From assembly GCA_947383695.1 (NCBI GenBank), contig OX376642.1:124001-188000 (forward strand): a stretch of DNA of 64,000 nucleotides. The letters run 5' to 3'. This stretch comes from Actinomycetes bacterium (lineage in GTDB: Bacteria > Actinomycetota > Actinomycetes > Nanopelagicales > Nanopelagicaceae). Both the position numbers and the translations under genes were made by a program. Below the pieces are notes generated by a model that did not search any database, was not told where the DNA came from, and was given only the letters and a program-made list of their open reading frames with translations. Positions 20,032-28,288 of this stretch are shown here, piece by piece. How positions within the stretch are numbered: the first letter of the stretch is position 1; every line of letters begins with the position of its first letter.

Positions 20032-21402
20032 ATGTCATCGCCGAAAACATCAATAATCTGGTTTCGTCGTGACCTGAGAATTAATGATCATCCAGCCTTG
20101 TTGGCAGCGATTGAATCATCTGATCAGATAATTCCACTCTTTATTCTTGATAAACAACAGATAGAAGAAGCAGGTTCGAAGTTATTGGCGTATATGGGTC
20201 AATCACTTCGTGCATTAGATGAGTCTCTTGGAAACAAACTTCATATCATTGAGGGCGATCAAGTTGAGGTTCTCTCAACCTTGATTAAAAAGTATGGCGT
20301 CGAGCAGGTTCATATTTCAGCAGAGTATGAAAGATATGGCGCCGCTCGCGATGCACGTGTTGAAGCGGCTGGAATAACTCTTGTCAGAACAGGAAGCCCA
20401 TACGCTGTTGCACCAGGACGAGTCTTAAAGCCATCTGATGCAACGCCGTACAAGGTGTACACACCGTTCTACAAGGCTTGGTGCACACATGGATGGCGCG
20501 CACCAGCGGTAACACCCAAGAAATTCACCTGCGTTGAACCAACGCCTGAGTACAGAGCATTCCCTGACTTTCCTATGCCAGAGGGCGTCAATGTCATTCA
20601 AGCTGGCGAAGCAGCAGCCTTAAAGCGTTTCAAGGAGTTCAGTAATAAAGCTCTTGATTCTTATGATGAAAACAGAAACTTTGCAGGCATTGATGGAACC
20701 TCAAAGATGGGTTCATATCTAAAGTTTGGCGAAATCCATCCACGAACATTGCTTGCGGGTTTAGGCGAAAGCAAAGCGCATGACACCTTTAGAAAAGAGA
20801 TTGCTTGGCGTGAATTTTACGCCGATGTCTTGTTTAACAATCCAATGACAGATGTCGAGTATTACGCACCTAAATTTGCGCAGATGCGTTACGACAAGCC
20901 CGGTACACAATTTAAAGCCTGGTGCGAAGGTAAGACCGGGTATCCATTTGTAGATGCAGCGATGCGACAACTTGTTCATGAAGGCTGGATGCACAATCGA
21001 ACCCGTATGGTGGTTGCATCCTTCTTAGTTAAGGATCTGCACCTTGAGTGGCAACTTGGTGAGCGTTTCTTTGCAGAACATCTAGTTGATTACGATGTTG
21101 CTTCAAATGCACATGGTTGGCAGTGGACGGCAGGATGTGGAACTGATGCATCACCGTATTACCGAGTATTTAATCCCATTGAACAAGGCCGTCGCTTTGA
21201 TGAAAATGGCGATTACATACGTAAGTATGTTCCGGAACTTGCACACCTTTCCGCTGCTGAAATTCATGAACCATGGTTATTCCTGGATGGTTATAGCAAG
21301 AACTACCCAGAGCGCATTGTTGATCATGCGATCGAACGCCATGAAGCGCTAGCTCGACTACAAGAGATTAAAGCTGACAAACCCCCAATGCCTGGCGCTT
21401 AG
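20032..21402 (+). CDS. phr: Deoxyribodipyrimidine photolyase / cryptochrome class I
   Basis: Light-driven repair of cyclobutane pyrimidine dimers, FAD-containing, 456 residues. The N-terminal antenna domain begins IIWFRRDLRINDHPALLAA; the FAD domain carries the class I signature AHGWQWTAGCGTDASPYYR followed by VFNP. ARxARV-like and WREFYADVLF stretches are also typical. The length is normal. A photolyase fits an organism living in sunlit surface water. A weak TTTAAT box lies 6 nt before the ATG with no Shine-Dalgarno. The end overlaps the convergent GGDEF gene by 35 bases. Confidence 0.95.
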   Translation: MSSPKTSIIWFRRDLRINDHPALLAAIESSDQIIPLFILDKQQIEEAGSKLLAYMGQSLRALDESLGNKLHIIEGDQVEVLSTLIKKYGVEQVHISAEYERYGAARDARVEAAGITLVRTGSPYAVAPGRVLKPSDATPYKVYTPFYKAWCTHGWRAPAVTPKKFTCVEPTPEYRAFPDFPMPEGVNVIQAGEAAALKRFKEFSNKALDSYDENRNFAGIDGTSKMGSYLKFGEIHPRTLLAGLGESKAHDTFRKEIAWREFYADVLFNNPMTDVEYYAPKFAQMRYDKPGTQFKAWCEGKTGYPFVDAAMRQLVHEGWMHNRTRMVVASFLVKDLHLEWQLGERFFAEHLVDYDVASNAHGWQWTAGCGTDASPYYRVFNPIEQGRRFDENGDYIRKYVPELAHLSAAEIHEPWLFLDGYSKNYPERIVDHAIERHEALARLQEIKADKPPMPGA

Positions 21403-22723
21403 CGGCATACATCGCTTTATCTGCACGCAATAATAAATCATTAGCCCCATCGTTGTGTGCGATCCCAATACTTACTCCAATTCTTATTTCATTACCATCA
21501 ATTAAAAATGGATATGAAAGGGTGCCCCGCAAGGCCAAGGCGATCTCCATAACTACCGTTTCATTTCCATCAACAAGGACTCCGAACTCATCACCGCCTA
21601 ATCGAGCAAGTAAAGCTCCACTGGGCAAAGCACGGCTAAATCGCTGAGCTACTTGCTGTAAAACTCTGTCACCGATTTCATGGCCAAAGGTGTCATTGAC
21701 GGGTTTAAAGCCATCGAGATCTAAAAGAAGTAAGGACCCTTGTCGTGCAGCAAAACCCTGAATCTCAGCGATTAATCGTCTGCGATTTGGCAACATAGTT
21801 AATTCATCAGTTCTTGCCAAGATTCGTTCATGCCCAATATGTCGAGCTTGATTCAAAGCGATACTCATTCTGATGAAAGCTAAAGCAAGCGTTCCAATTG
21901 CTGGAATCAAAATAAAGTGCGGAAAGTTATCTGGATCAATCGCTAAAAGTGCAAGCAATGTTGCGCTTAAGAAAACCGATATCGTGATCAGAACAGGACT
22001 GACACCATTTTTCTGACGATTGTCAGTTGCGGGGTGCCAACAACTTTCCGCAATAATCACAAAAGCCAATAACCAGCCGTAATCTAGTAATGAGCCGAAG
22101 GTGTAGCTCATATTGATGTTTTGCCACAGAAAGAGAAAGTCAGTTACTGAATACAAACTGACTCCAATGGAGAGAAGTAAGCCCCGTCTGGAAAACCCAT
22201 GCATTACAACTGTTGAGATTATGAAACAGAGCAGAACAAGATCTGCAACTGGATAAATGATCGCCAAAAAAGATTGATTGAGGTCTCCATCAAAATGAGG
22301 AAGTACAGGATGCAGCGCAAAGGCCGAACCCAGAGTGCTCAAGCCGAGCCCAACAATGGATGCATCAACAATTTCAAGAAGAGTTAATTTCTGTTGTGAG
22401 GAAATCAGCAGCTGCATCCCAAGAAGAGCTAATGGATAGAAGAGCAGGTAAGAGGCATCAGATGTAGTGATTACGGCAGAAGGTAGATCGATATAGGAGG
22501 TTGTTGTCGCAAGTATCGAACCGAGGCTCCAACTTCCAATCGCACATGCGGTTATAGGTTGAGCCCATTTGTTGTTAACTTTTGGTGCCAGCACCACAGA
22601 AATTAATGAAGCAATAGCAACGGAGTTGAACACGAGTAGATCGAGCCACAGCCCGGTAATGCTTTTGTGTAGGGGCAATTGCACCACCAAAATGATGGGT
22701 GCTGTGTACCGCACTGTGCGCAT
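21368..22723 (-). CDS. Membrane-bound GGDEF diguanylate cyclase
   Basis: A 451-residue protein that should make cyclic di-GMP. The N-terminal 270 or so residues are hydrophobic with about eight membrane helices of no named sensory family. The C-terminal GGDEF domain starts at ARTDELTMLPNRR and contains the intact catalytic motif ARLGGDEFGVL. No EAL domain is present. I choose the start at 22723 (MRTVRYTAP) because TACTCT lies 6 nt upstream; an upstream in-frame start at 22771 would add 16 polar, Cys-containing residues and has no signal. The 3' end overlaps phr by 35 bases. Confidence 0.88.
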   Translation of the reverse strand: MRTVRYTAPIILVVQLPLHKSITGLWLDLLVFNSVAIASLISVVLAPKVNNKWAQPITACAIGSWSLGSILATTTSYIDLPSAVITTSDASYLLFYPLALLGMQLLISSQQKLTLLEIVDASIVGLGLSTLGSAFALHPVLPHFDGDLNQSFLAIIYPVADLVLLCFIISTVVMHGFSRRGLLLSIGVSLYSVTDFLFLWQNINMSYTFGSLLDYGWLLAFVIIAESCWHPATDNRQKNGVSPVLITISVFLSATLLALLAIDPDNFPHFILIPAIGTLALAFIRMSIALNQARHIGHERILARTDELTMLPNRRRLIAEIQGFAARQGSLLLLDLDGFKPVNDTFGHEIGDRVLQQVAQRFSRALPSGALLARLGGDEFGVLVDGNETVVMEIALALRGTLSYPFLIDGNEIRIGVSIGIAHNDGANDLLLRADKAMYAAKRQALGVCQL

Positions 22724-22729
22724 GCAACC

Positions 22730-22735
22730 AGAGTA
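22730..22735 (-). promoter_or_regulatory. -10 box that decides the GGDEF gene start
   Basis: TACTCT on the minus strand, 6 nt before the ATG at 22723. The same sequence at the same spacing precedes the DUF2530 and pmt genes, which supports a shared leaderless promoter form. Confidence 0.55.
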
Positions 22736-22780
22736 GGAACATTTCCCTTCGGCGGGGATAGGGGTTCCCATAGATACAAA

Positions 22781-22809
22781 AAACCCGCTACCTGTGTGGC
22801 AGCGGGTTT
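22781..22809 (-). terminator. Intrinsic terminator of the secreted-protein gene
   Basis: A 12-base-pair stem with one mismatch (AAACCCGCTGCC type against GGTAGCGGGTTT, read on the minus strand), a 5-base loop, and a T6 run after the stem (GCGGGTTTTTTG). It lies 19 bases after the stop at 22828. Confidence 0.9.
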
Positions 22810-22827
22810 CTTATAAAGTTTTAAGTG

Positions 22828-23439
22828 CTAGAAGCCTTTGGTACAGATTAACTTTGCGCTCTCGCGTGCATCTGCAACATTTGCTGCAAGCTCAGCTGGC
22901 TTATTGGTTGCTGCAAGCTTTGCTGCTTCCAACTTCTTGATCGTGATATCGATGTTACGAATCTTGCTTGCATAGGCACGTGTTGCAGATGTCCATGAAC
23001 CTACAGCTGTAGTCAAAATCTTCTTGTCTGCATCTGTGGTTGCAGCGGTTAACTTCGCCTGTGCCGCCGTTAAACGTTTATTTGCTTCATCCAGCTTTAC
23101 CTGTATCTCAGCTTTATTTGCTGTTTCAGTTGTGATACCTAGATCAATTACTGGCAGCTGAGCTTTGAAATTTGCTGCTGTAGTTACAGCTGCCTTCTGG
23201 GCCTTTACCGCATCATTTGCAGCTGTTACGCAATCAAGAGATAACCAGGTCAACTTTGTACTCGAAACCAAAGGATTCTTTGTGCAACGGTATGTTCCGC
23301 CACTTGTCTTAGTAGTCTGACCTGACTTCGTGCATGCAACGCCATTAGAAATCTTTACGGCGGCATCTGCAGGTACAGCGATCATGACGCCACCGGCGAC
23401 AACGAGCGCAACTGAGATTGATGTGATCTTGCGGAACAT
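22828..23439 (-). CDS. Secreted Ala/Lys-rich helical protein, unknown function
   Basis: A 203-residue protein with a signal peptide (MFRKITSISVALVVAGG, cleavage after ADA near residue 26). A short Cys-containing module follows (VACTKSGQTTKTSGGTYRCTKN), a pattern I associate with exported proteins of small freshwater actinobacteria, though I cannot check this. The rest (about 75-195) is Ala/Lys/Thr-rich with heptad-like spacing and is probably a long helical hairpin or coiled coil, closed by LICTKGF. It forms its own transcription unit with a strong terminator. No enzymatic motif is visible; a surface or cell-wall-associated role is only a guess. Confidence 0.75.
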   Translation of the reverse strand: MFRKITSISVALVVAGGVMIAVPADAAVKISNGVACTKSGQTTKTSGGTYRCTKNPLVSSTKLTWLSLDCVTAANDAVKAQKAAVTTAANFKAQLPVIDLGITTETANKAEIQVKLDEANKRLTAAQAKLTAATTDADKKILTTAVGSWTSATRAYASKIRNIDITIKKLEAAKLAATNKPAELAANVADARESAKLICTKGF

Positions 23440-23529
23440 GTATGTGCCTTTCGTAGTAATGAGGACATACTATCGATTAGGCACTTAAAGAAGGCTGATA
23501 ACCCGCCGAGAGTCCGGTAGGTATGACCG

Positions 23530-24297
23530 TTACTTCCTCTGTTTCGCCCTCATGTTCATGCCAACTTTGCGAACGATCGAACGCGGAAGAGTCTGCACAA
23601 CAAAGACAAGTAGCTTGTACTGCCAACCAGGAACACTGACAGCTTCTCCCTTTAAGGCATCCTTCCACGATTGCTCAACCAATCGATCAGAGTTAAGCCA
23701 CATGAAGTTGGGTAGCGCCTTCATCGACATCTTTCCCCGCTGATGAAACTCGGTGCGGGTAAAGCCTGGGCAGAGCGCGCTCACCTTCACATTGGTAGCT
23801 GATAGCTCTGTATGGAGTGATTCAGAAAGTACTGTCATATAAGACTTAGATGCGCTGTATGAGCCACCTGCGATGTATCCAGCAACTGATGAAACATTGA
23901 TGATTACACCGTTGTTGCGCTCCTTCATTAAGGGAAGCGCAACATGCATAAGTCGCATAGGTGTACGCACTAATACATCAAGTAGTTGCTGCTCAATCTC
24001 TAAGGTCGACATTGTGAAGGCCTTGTTTGTTCCAAAGCCAGCGTTGTTGATCAGAACATCAATCTGATTGTCAGCGATGTACTTTTCAATCTTTAGGCAA
24101 CCTTCATCAGTTGCAAGATCTGCCTGAATTACATGGGTCTGAACACCGTACTTTGCCTCAAGTCCTTGTGCTCTTTCTTGAAGGCGGGGCAAGTCACGAG
24201 CTACCAAAACTATGTTGTATCTGTTGGATGCTAGAAGACGAGAAAAGCTCTCGCCAATGCCTGCAGTGGCACCTGTTACTAAAGCCCATGAAGACAT
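23530..24297 (-). CDS. Short-chain dehydrogenase/reductase
   Basis: A 255-residue classical SDR. It has TGATAGIGES (cofactor-binding TGxxxGIG), NNAGFGTN, the catalytic Ser in NVSSVAGY and the Tyr/Lys pair in YSASKSYM. Arg/Lys content after the first strand (VARDLPRL) suggests NADP(H). The substrate is unknown. It is the third gene of a minus-strand operon, 8 bases after the GMC oxidoreductase, so it may act on the same substrate (inference). The C-terminal 30 residues are hydrophobic then basic (KLLVFVVQTLPRSIVRKVG), possibly a membrane-associated tail. Confidence 0.88.
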   Translation of the reverse strand: MSSWALVTGATAGIGESFSRLLASNRYNIVLVARDLPRLQERAQGLEAKYGVQTHVIQADLATDEGCLKIEKYIADNQIDVLINNAGFGTNKAFTMSTLEIEQQLLDVLVRTPMRLMHVALPLMKERNNGVIINVSSVAGYIAGGSYSASKSYMTVLSESLHTELSATNVKVSALCPGFTRTEFHQRGKMSMKALPNFMWLNSDRLVEQSWKDALKGEAVSVPGWQYKLLVFVVQTLPRSIVRKVGMNMRAKQRK

Positions 24298-24305
24298 GTG
24301 TTCCC

Positions 24306-25982
24306 CTAACTAACTGTAAGTTCGCCAACTGCACCCTTAGGTACAAATGGTGAGTGTGGTGCAATCGGTGCGAGCACTTCATAGTTGCGACCCTGAGTCG
24401 GACGTTTATCTTCTTCGTCTTTATTTGGCCACAATGAAAGTGCACGCTCTGCCTGAGCTGTAATTGTTAATGATGGGTTGACACCAAGGTTTGCGGTGAT
24501 TGTTGACCCATCAACGATATGCAATGTTGGGTAGTTCCAGACTCGATGATAAGGATCTACAACTCCTGCAGATGCATCTTGACCAATTACACAGCCGCCA
24601 ACAAAGTGCGCGGTAAATGGCGCATCAATCAAATCTCCAACATGTCCACCTGCGATGCCACCATGTTTTTCTGCAATGCGACGGACGACCTCATTTGCAG
24701 CTGGAATATAAGTTGCATTGGGATGTTCTGAATCATTTTTTGAGGTTAAGTGCCAACCAAACCAACTTCGCTTTGGCTTGACGGAGATGTGTGAATCAAC
24801 ATTTTGCATCGTCAATGCAATTACGGTGCGCTCACTCCACCTACGGACGTCAAGGATTCTCTTTAGAAGATAAGGGTTTGCAAAAAACGCTTTCCACCAT
24901 TGCTTACGACGTAACTTTGATGAGCTGCCATCGGTCATAATCGTTTGCAACAATCCCATCAAATTACTGCCTTTGCCGTAACGCACAGGTTCAATATGGG
25001 TGTGCTCATCAGGGAAGAATGAGGATGTAATCGCACTTCCTTGACTGAAATCAATATCGGTATTTTTCATCAAGGCTCCTGTGAGCGCTTCACTGTTAGT
25101 TCTTGAGAGATCACCCAATCGATCTGACAACTTAGGCAAAACCCCAGAATCCTTCATCTTATGGAGCAGTTTTTGAGTGTTGTAGGTGCCGGCAGCAACA
25201 ATTACCTCATTGGCGAAGAAGGTTTTACCTCGTGATCCAAATGGATCATTTGTCTTTGTTGTTGTGATCTTCCAACGTCCATCATCTAGCTGCTCAATTT
25301 TCCTTGCAGTTGTCATTGGAAAAACCTGCGCGCCTGCAGACTCTGCAAGTCCTAAGTAATTCTTCGGCAAAGTATTTTTCGCGTTGAATTGACAGCCTGT
25401 CATGCAAGAACCACATTGCTGACAACCATTTCGGTCAGGACCAACGCCACCAAAGAAAGGATCCTTGGAAAGCACTCCCTTACCCTCACCAAAGAAAACT
25501 CCAAGTGGTGCCATTTGAAAGGTATGACCCACGCCCATTTCAATTGCAGCATCCTTCATCGCTTGGTCGCTATTAGAAAAATATGGATTCTCTGTAACGC
25601 CTAACATCCGTCGAGCTTGATCAAACCAAGGAGCAAGCTCCTTCTTCCAATCTGTAATTGATGCCCACTGCTTGTCATTGAAGTATTCATCACCAGGTTG
25701 ATACAAGGTGTTGGCATAGACCAGAGATCCACCGCCAACACCTGCACCACATAAAATCAAAACATCGGGAAGGGCGTGAATTCGTTGAATTCCGTATAAC
25801 CCAAGTTTGGGAGCGAAGAGAAATTTATTGAGTCGCCATGAAGTCTTTGGAAAATCCTTATCTTCAAATCGACGTCCCGCTTCAAGTACTGCAACGGAGT
25901 AACCCTTTTCGCGCAATCGAAGCGCAGAAACCGAACCACCAAAACCTGATCCGATCACTACAACATCGACTGTATTTTTCAT
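24306..25982 (-). CDS. GMC-family FAD oxidoreductase (cholesterol-oxidase-like)
   Basis: A 558-residue flavoprotein. The N-terminal VVVIGSGFGGSVSALRL binds FAD; GAGVGGGSLVYAN is the second FAD contact; the C-terminal HIVDGSTITANLGVNPSLTITA is the GMC C-terminal signature. A Cys cluster, GCQQCGSCMTGCQFNAKNTL near residue 190, is typical of the mycobacterial ChoD-like branch and may hold a metal or stabilise the fold. The substrate (a sterol, alcohol or other hydroxyl compound) cannot be told from sequence. The ATG directly abuts the stop of the saccharopine dehydrogenase-like gene. Confidence 0.88.
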   Translation of the reverse strand: MKNTVDVVVIGSGFGGSVSALRLREKGYSVAVLEAGRRFEDKDFPKTSWRLNKFLFAPKLGLYGIQRIHALPDVLILCGAGVGGGSLVYANTLYQPGDEYFNDKQWASITDWKKELAPWFDQARRMLGVTENPYFSNSDQAMKDAAIEMGVGHTFQMAPLGVFFGEGKGVLSKDPFFGGVGPDRNGCQQCGSCMTGCQFNAKNTLPKNYLGLAESAGAQVFPMTTARKIEQLDDGRWKITTTKTNDPFGSRGKTFFANEVIVAAGTYNTQKLLHKMKDSGVLPKLSDRLGDLSRTNSEALTGALMKNTDIDFSQGSAITSSFFPDEHTHIEPVRYGKGSNLMGLLQTIMTDGSSSKLRRKQWWKAFFANPYLLKRILDVRRWSERTVIALTMQNVDSHISVKPKRSWFGWHLTSKNDSEHPNATYIPAANEVVRRIAEKHGGIAGGHVGDLIDAPFTAHFVGGCVIGQDASAGVVDPYHRVWNYPTLHIVDGSTITANLGVNPSLTITAQAERALSLWPNKDEEDKRPTQGRNYEVLAPIAPHSPFVPKGAVGELTVS

Positions 25983-27209
25983 TTAATCACCCAATAATCC
26001 CGCTGGATCTTCATCGCGAATGTGCCAGCTACTTCCGTAGTGTTCAATTAAATCCAAGAATGGCTTAGGTTCCAACCATTCTGGTCCAACAACTCCACGT
26101 GGTTTCCACGTGCCGTTCGCAATCAACTCCATCGCAATAACAGGGTTTAACGCCGTTTGCCAGACAACCGCTTGATCACCGTAATTGTCCATAGACCATT
26201 GGTTGTCGACAACGTTGTAGATATAGCAGGCGTATGGCTTTCCCTCTTTATCAAGACCCTTCACATGTGCACCTGCACAAGTTTTTCCGTGCATCAGTGG
26301 ACCGATCTTTGCTGGATCTGGAAGAAGAGATGCCAAGAAATCGCGCGGTGCAATCTCCATGCCACGGTAATTAACCTTCTCTTTTTTCGACAAGCCAAGT
26401 GTGTGAATCGTTTTTAAAGTATTGATGAAGTCAGTGCCTAATCCATACTTAAATGAAACATGGTTTGCCTTAACCTTCTTTGGAATCAAAACAACCTCTT
26501 CATGTTCAACATCCACACATTCAACTGGACCAATACCCTCTGGGAAATCAAAGACCACCCCACCAGTAAATGGTTTTGAAGTGTGCCACTTTCCGTTATC
26601 CCACAGCAAAGGTGCGTTTAGACACTCTTCGATTGTGGTCCAAATCGAAAATGATGGAGCAAAGTCATATCCATCAACGGTTAGATTTGAACCATCCAAG
26701 ATTGTTATGGAGTCGATCTCACTAAACAAGTAATCTTGAGCGTATCGAGCAAAAATATCGCTCATACCGGGTTCGATACCGATTCCGATTAATGCGTACT
26801 TATTATTTTTCTCCCAAACATCAGCTTGAGCAAATTGTTCATCGCCCAGCATGACTCCAGTTTTATGGAAGGGATCAGTTGGGTGAGCCTTTGAAAGCGA
26901 CATCGCCATATCCATGTAATTGACACCAGCATTTTGAGCTGCAGTGAAGATTTGCATTACAAAGCGAGGATCAACAGCGTTGATTACCAAATCAGGATTG
27001 ACCTTACGGATCAATCCTTCGAGAGCCACCAGATCGCCGGCATCCACCTCCACTGATGTAAATCGTGGGTCTTGGATTTTCTGGGTGACAGCGTGCGCTT
27101 TTGAAGCATCGTAATCAGCGATAACTAACTCAGTGATAAATGACTTGCGTGATGCGATATTTGCGATTGCACTGCCAACTCCGCCTGCGCCGATAACGAG
27201 CGCTCTCAT
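25983..27209 (-). CDS. Saccharopine dehydrogenase family protein
   Basis: A 408-residue NAD(P)-dependent dehydrogenase. The N-terminus MRALVIGAGGVGSAIA is a Rossmann GxGxxG, and PDLVINAVDPRFVMQIFTAA plus GVNYMDMAMS match the Lys9/Lys1 group that includes carboxynorspermidine synthase. Without lysine- or polyamine-pathway neighbours the substrate is open: saccharopine, carboxy(nor)spermidine or another imino-acid reductase product. It is the first gene of an operon with a GMC oxidoreductase and an SDR. GAAAGG precedes the ATG. A perfect palindrome and an outer inverted repeat lie 23-82 bases upstream. Confidence 0.8.
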   Translation of the reverse strand: MRALVIGAGGVGSAIANIASRKSFITELVIADYDASKAHAVTQKIQDPRFTSVEVDAGDLVALEGLIRKVNPDLVINAVDPRFVMQIFTAAQNAGVNYMDMAMSLSKAHPTDPFHKTGVMLGDEQFAQADVWEKNNKYALIGIGIEPGMSDIFARYAQDYLFSEIDSITILDGSNLTVDGYDFAPSFSIWTTIEECLNAPLLWDNGKWHTSKPFTGGVVFDFPEGIGPVECVDVEHEEVVLIPKKVKANHVSFKYGLGTDFINTLKTIHTLGLSKKEKVNYRGMEIAPRDFLASLLPDPAKIGPLMHGKTCAGAHVKGLDKEGKPYACYIYNVVDNQWSMDNYGDQAVVWQTALNPVIAMELIANGTWKPRGVVGPEWLEPKPFLDLIEHYGSSWHIRDEDPAGLLGD

Positions 27210-27231
27210 GGTTGGCCTTTCAGTTTGTTCT

Positions 27232-27291
27232 TAACCTTCAATTGACCCGTGTCGATTGAATGGAATCCAACGTGGATTCAAGGGAAGGTTA
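27232..27291. promoter_or_regulatory. Nested inverted repeats upstream of the saccharopine dehydrogenase-like operon
   Basis: Inner perfect palindrome GAATCCA-ACG-TGGATTC (27263-27279). Outer arms TAACCTTC (27232-27239) and GAAGGTTA (27284-27291) are also exact complements. The site lies between the operon start (27209) and tRNA-Arg. It could be an operator, a cruciform or a leader structure; I know no regulator for it. Confidence 0.45.
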
Positions 27292-27331
27292 TCGATACCG
27301 CTAACCTTTGCCAAGCACCGTTGATTAGTAA

Positions 27332-27404
27332 GTCCCCGTAGCTCAGTGGATAGAGCAACCGCCTCCTAAGCGGTAGGTCGCAGGTTCAACTCCCGCCGGG
27401 GACA
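27332..27404 (+). tRNA. tRNA-Arg (anticodon CCU)
   Basis: Folds as a 73-base class I tRNA: acceptor GTCCCCG/CGGGGAC, D stem GCTC/GAGC, anticodon stem ACCGC/GCGGT with loop CTCCTAA (anticodon CCT), T arm GCAGG-TTCAACT-CCCGC. Reads AGG. CCA is not encoded. The T stem has an A-C mismatch at its middle pair (51-63), where a pair is normal. Confidence 0.95.
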
Positions 27405-27429
27405 CTCGATTATCAGTTATTTCAGTGTT

Positions 27430-28269
27430 TTAAGAGAATACAACTGTGCGTTTTCCGACAATGAAGATTTTGTCATCTGCATACAACTTAACTGCTTTTG
27501 CTAAGACTCTGCGTTCAATGTCACGACCAATAGCAATCAACTCTTCCGCAGAAGCGTTGTGGGTTACATGGGCAACATCCTGTTCAATGATTGGACCTTC
27601 ATCTAAATCACTTGTGACAAAGTGAGCACTAGCGCCAATGATCTTCACTCCACGCTCATGAGCCTGGTGATACGGCTTTGCACCTTTAAAGCCAGGTAAG
27701 AATGAGTGATGGATGTTAATTATTTTGCCTGGCATTGTGTTGCAGAAATCTGCTGAAAGTATCTGCATGTATCGGGCAAGTACAACAAAATCAATTTTTA
27801 GTTCTTCTATCTTCTTCAGAATCTCTGCCTCTTGTGCCGCCTTGTTATCAGATGTAACAGGCAGGTGCAGGAACTTAACTCCATGGGATTCAACTAATGA
27901 ACGAAGATCCTCACGATTTGAAATTACCAATGGGATTTCAATGTTTAGTTCGCCAAGTTCTTCTAAGTACAAAAGATCACGTAAGCAGTGGCTTTCCTTT
28001 GTGACCATAACTAGCGCACGAGGCTTTTGAGCTGTTGGTCGAATATGAAGAGCAGGGTTGAACTTAGAAAGACCTTCATTCAAACTCTTGTGCGCGCCAT
28101 CAATTCCCTGTGAAGTTTCAAAACGGGTGCGCATAACAAATTGATTGGTGGTCGGATCTGTGAACTGTTGGTTTTCAATAATGTTTCCGCCACAGGCAAG
28201 AACCGCCGAAGTCATCGCATGAACGATGCCAGGCTGATCTGCACATTGCAGGGAAGCGATTAGATCCAT
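27430..28269 (-). CDS. purU: Formyltetrahydrofolate deformylase PurU
   Basis: Hydrolyses 10-formyl-THF to THF and formate, balancing one-carbon pools; 279 residues. An N-terminal ACT domain (MDLIASLQCADQPGIVHAMT) is followed by a formyltransferase-type domain with FVVLARYMQIL and the catalytic NIHHSFLPGFKGAKPYHQA, then the Asp in SDLDEGPII. The ATG is 6 nt after TACCCT (28276-28281) with no Shine-Dalgarno, so it is probably leaderless. It is separated from the MMPL gene by 19 bases on the same strand. Confidence 0.96.
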   Translation of the reverse strand: MDLIASLQCADQPGIVHAMTSAVLACGGNIIENQQFTDPTTNQFVMRTRFETSQGIDGAHKSLNEGLSKFNPALHIRPTAQKPRALVMVTKESHCLRDLLYLEELGELNIEIPLVISNREDLRSLVESHGVKFLHLPVTSDNKAAQEAEILKKIEELKIDFVVLARYMQILSADFCNTMPGKIINIHHSFLPGFKGAKPYHQAHERGVKIIGASAHFVTSDLDEGPIIEQDVAHVTHNASAEELIAIGRDIERRVLAKAVKLYADDKIFIVGKRTVVFS

Positions 28270-28288
28270 GGTCTTAGGGTACGCGAGA

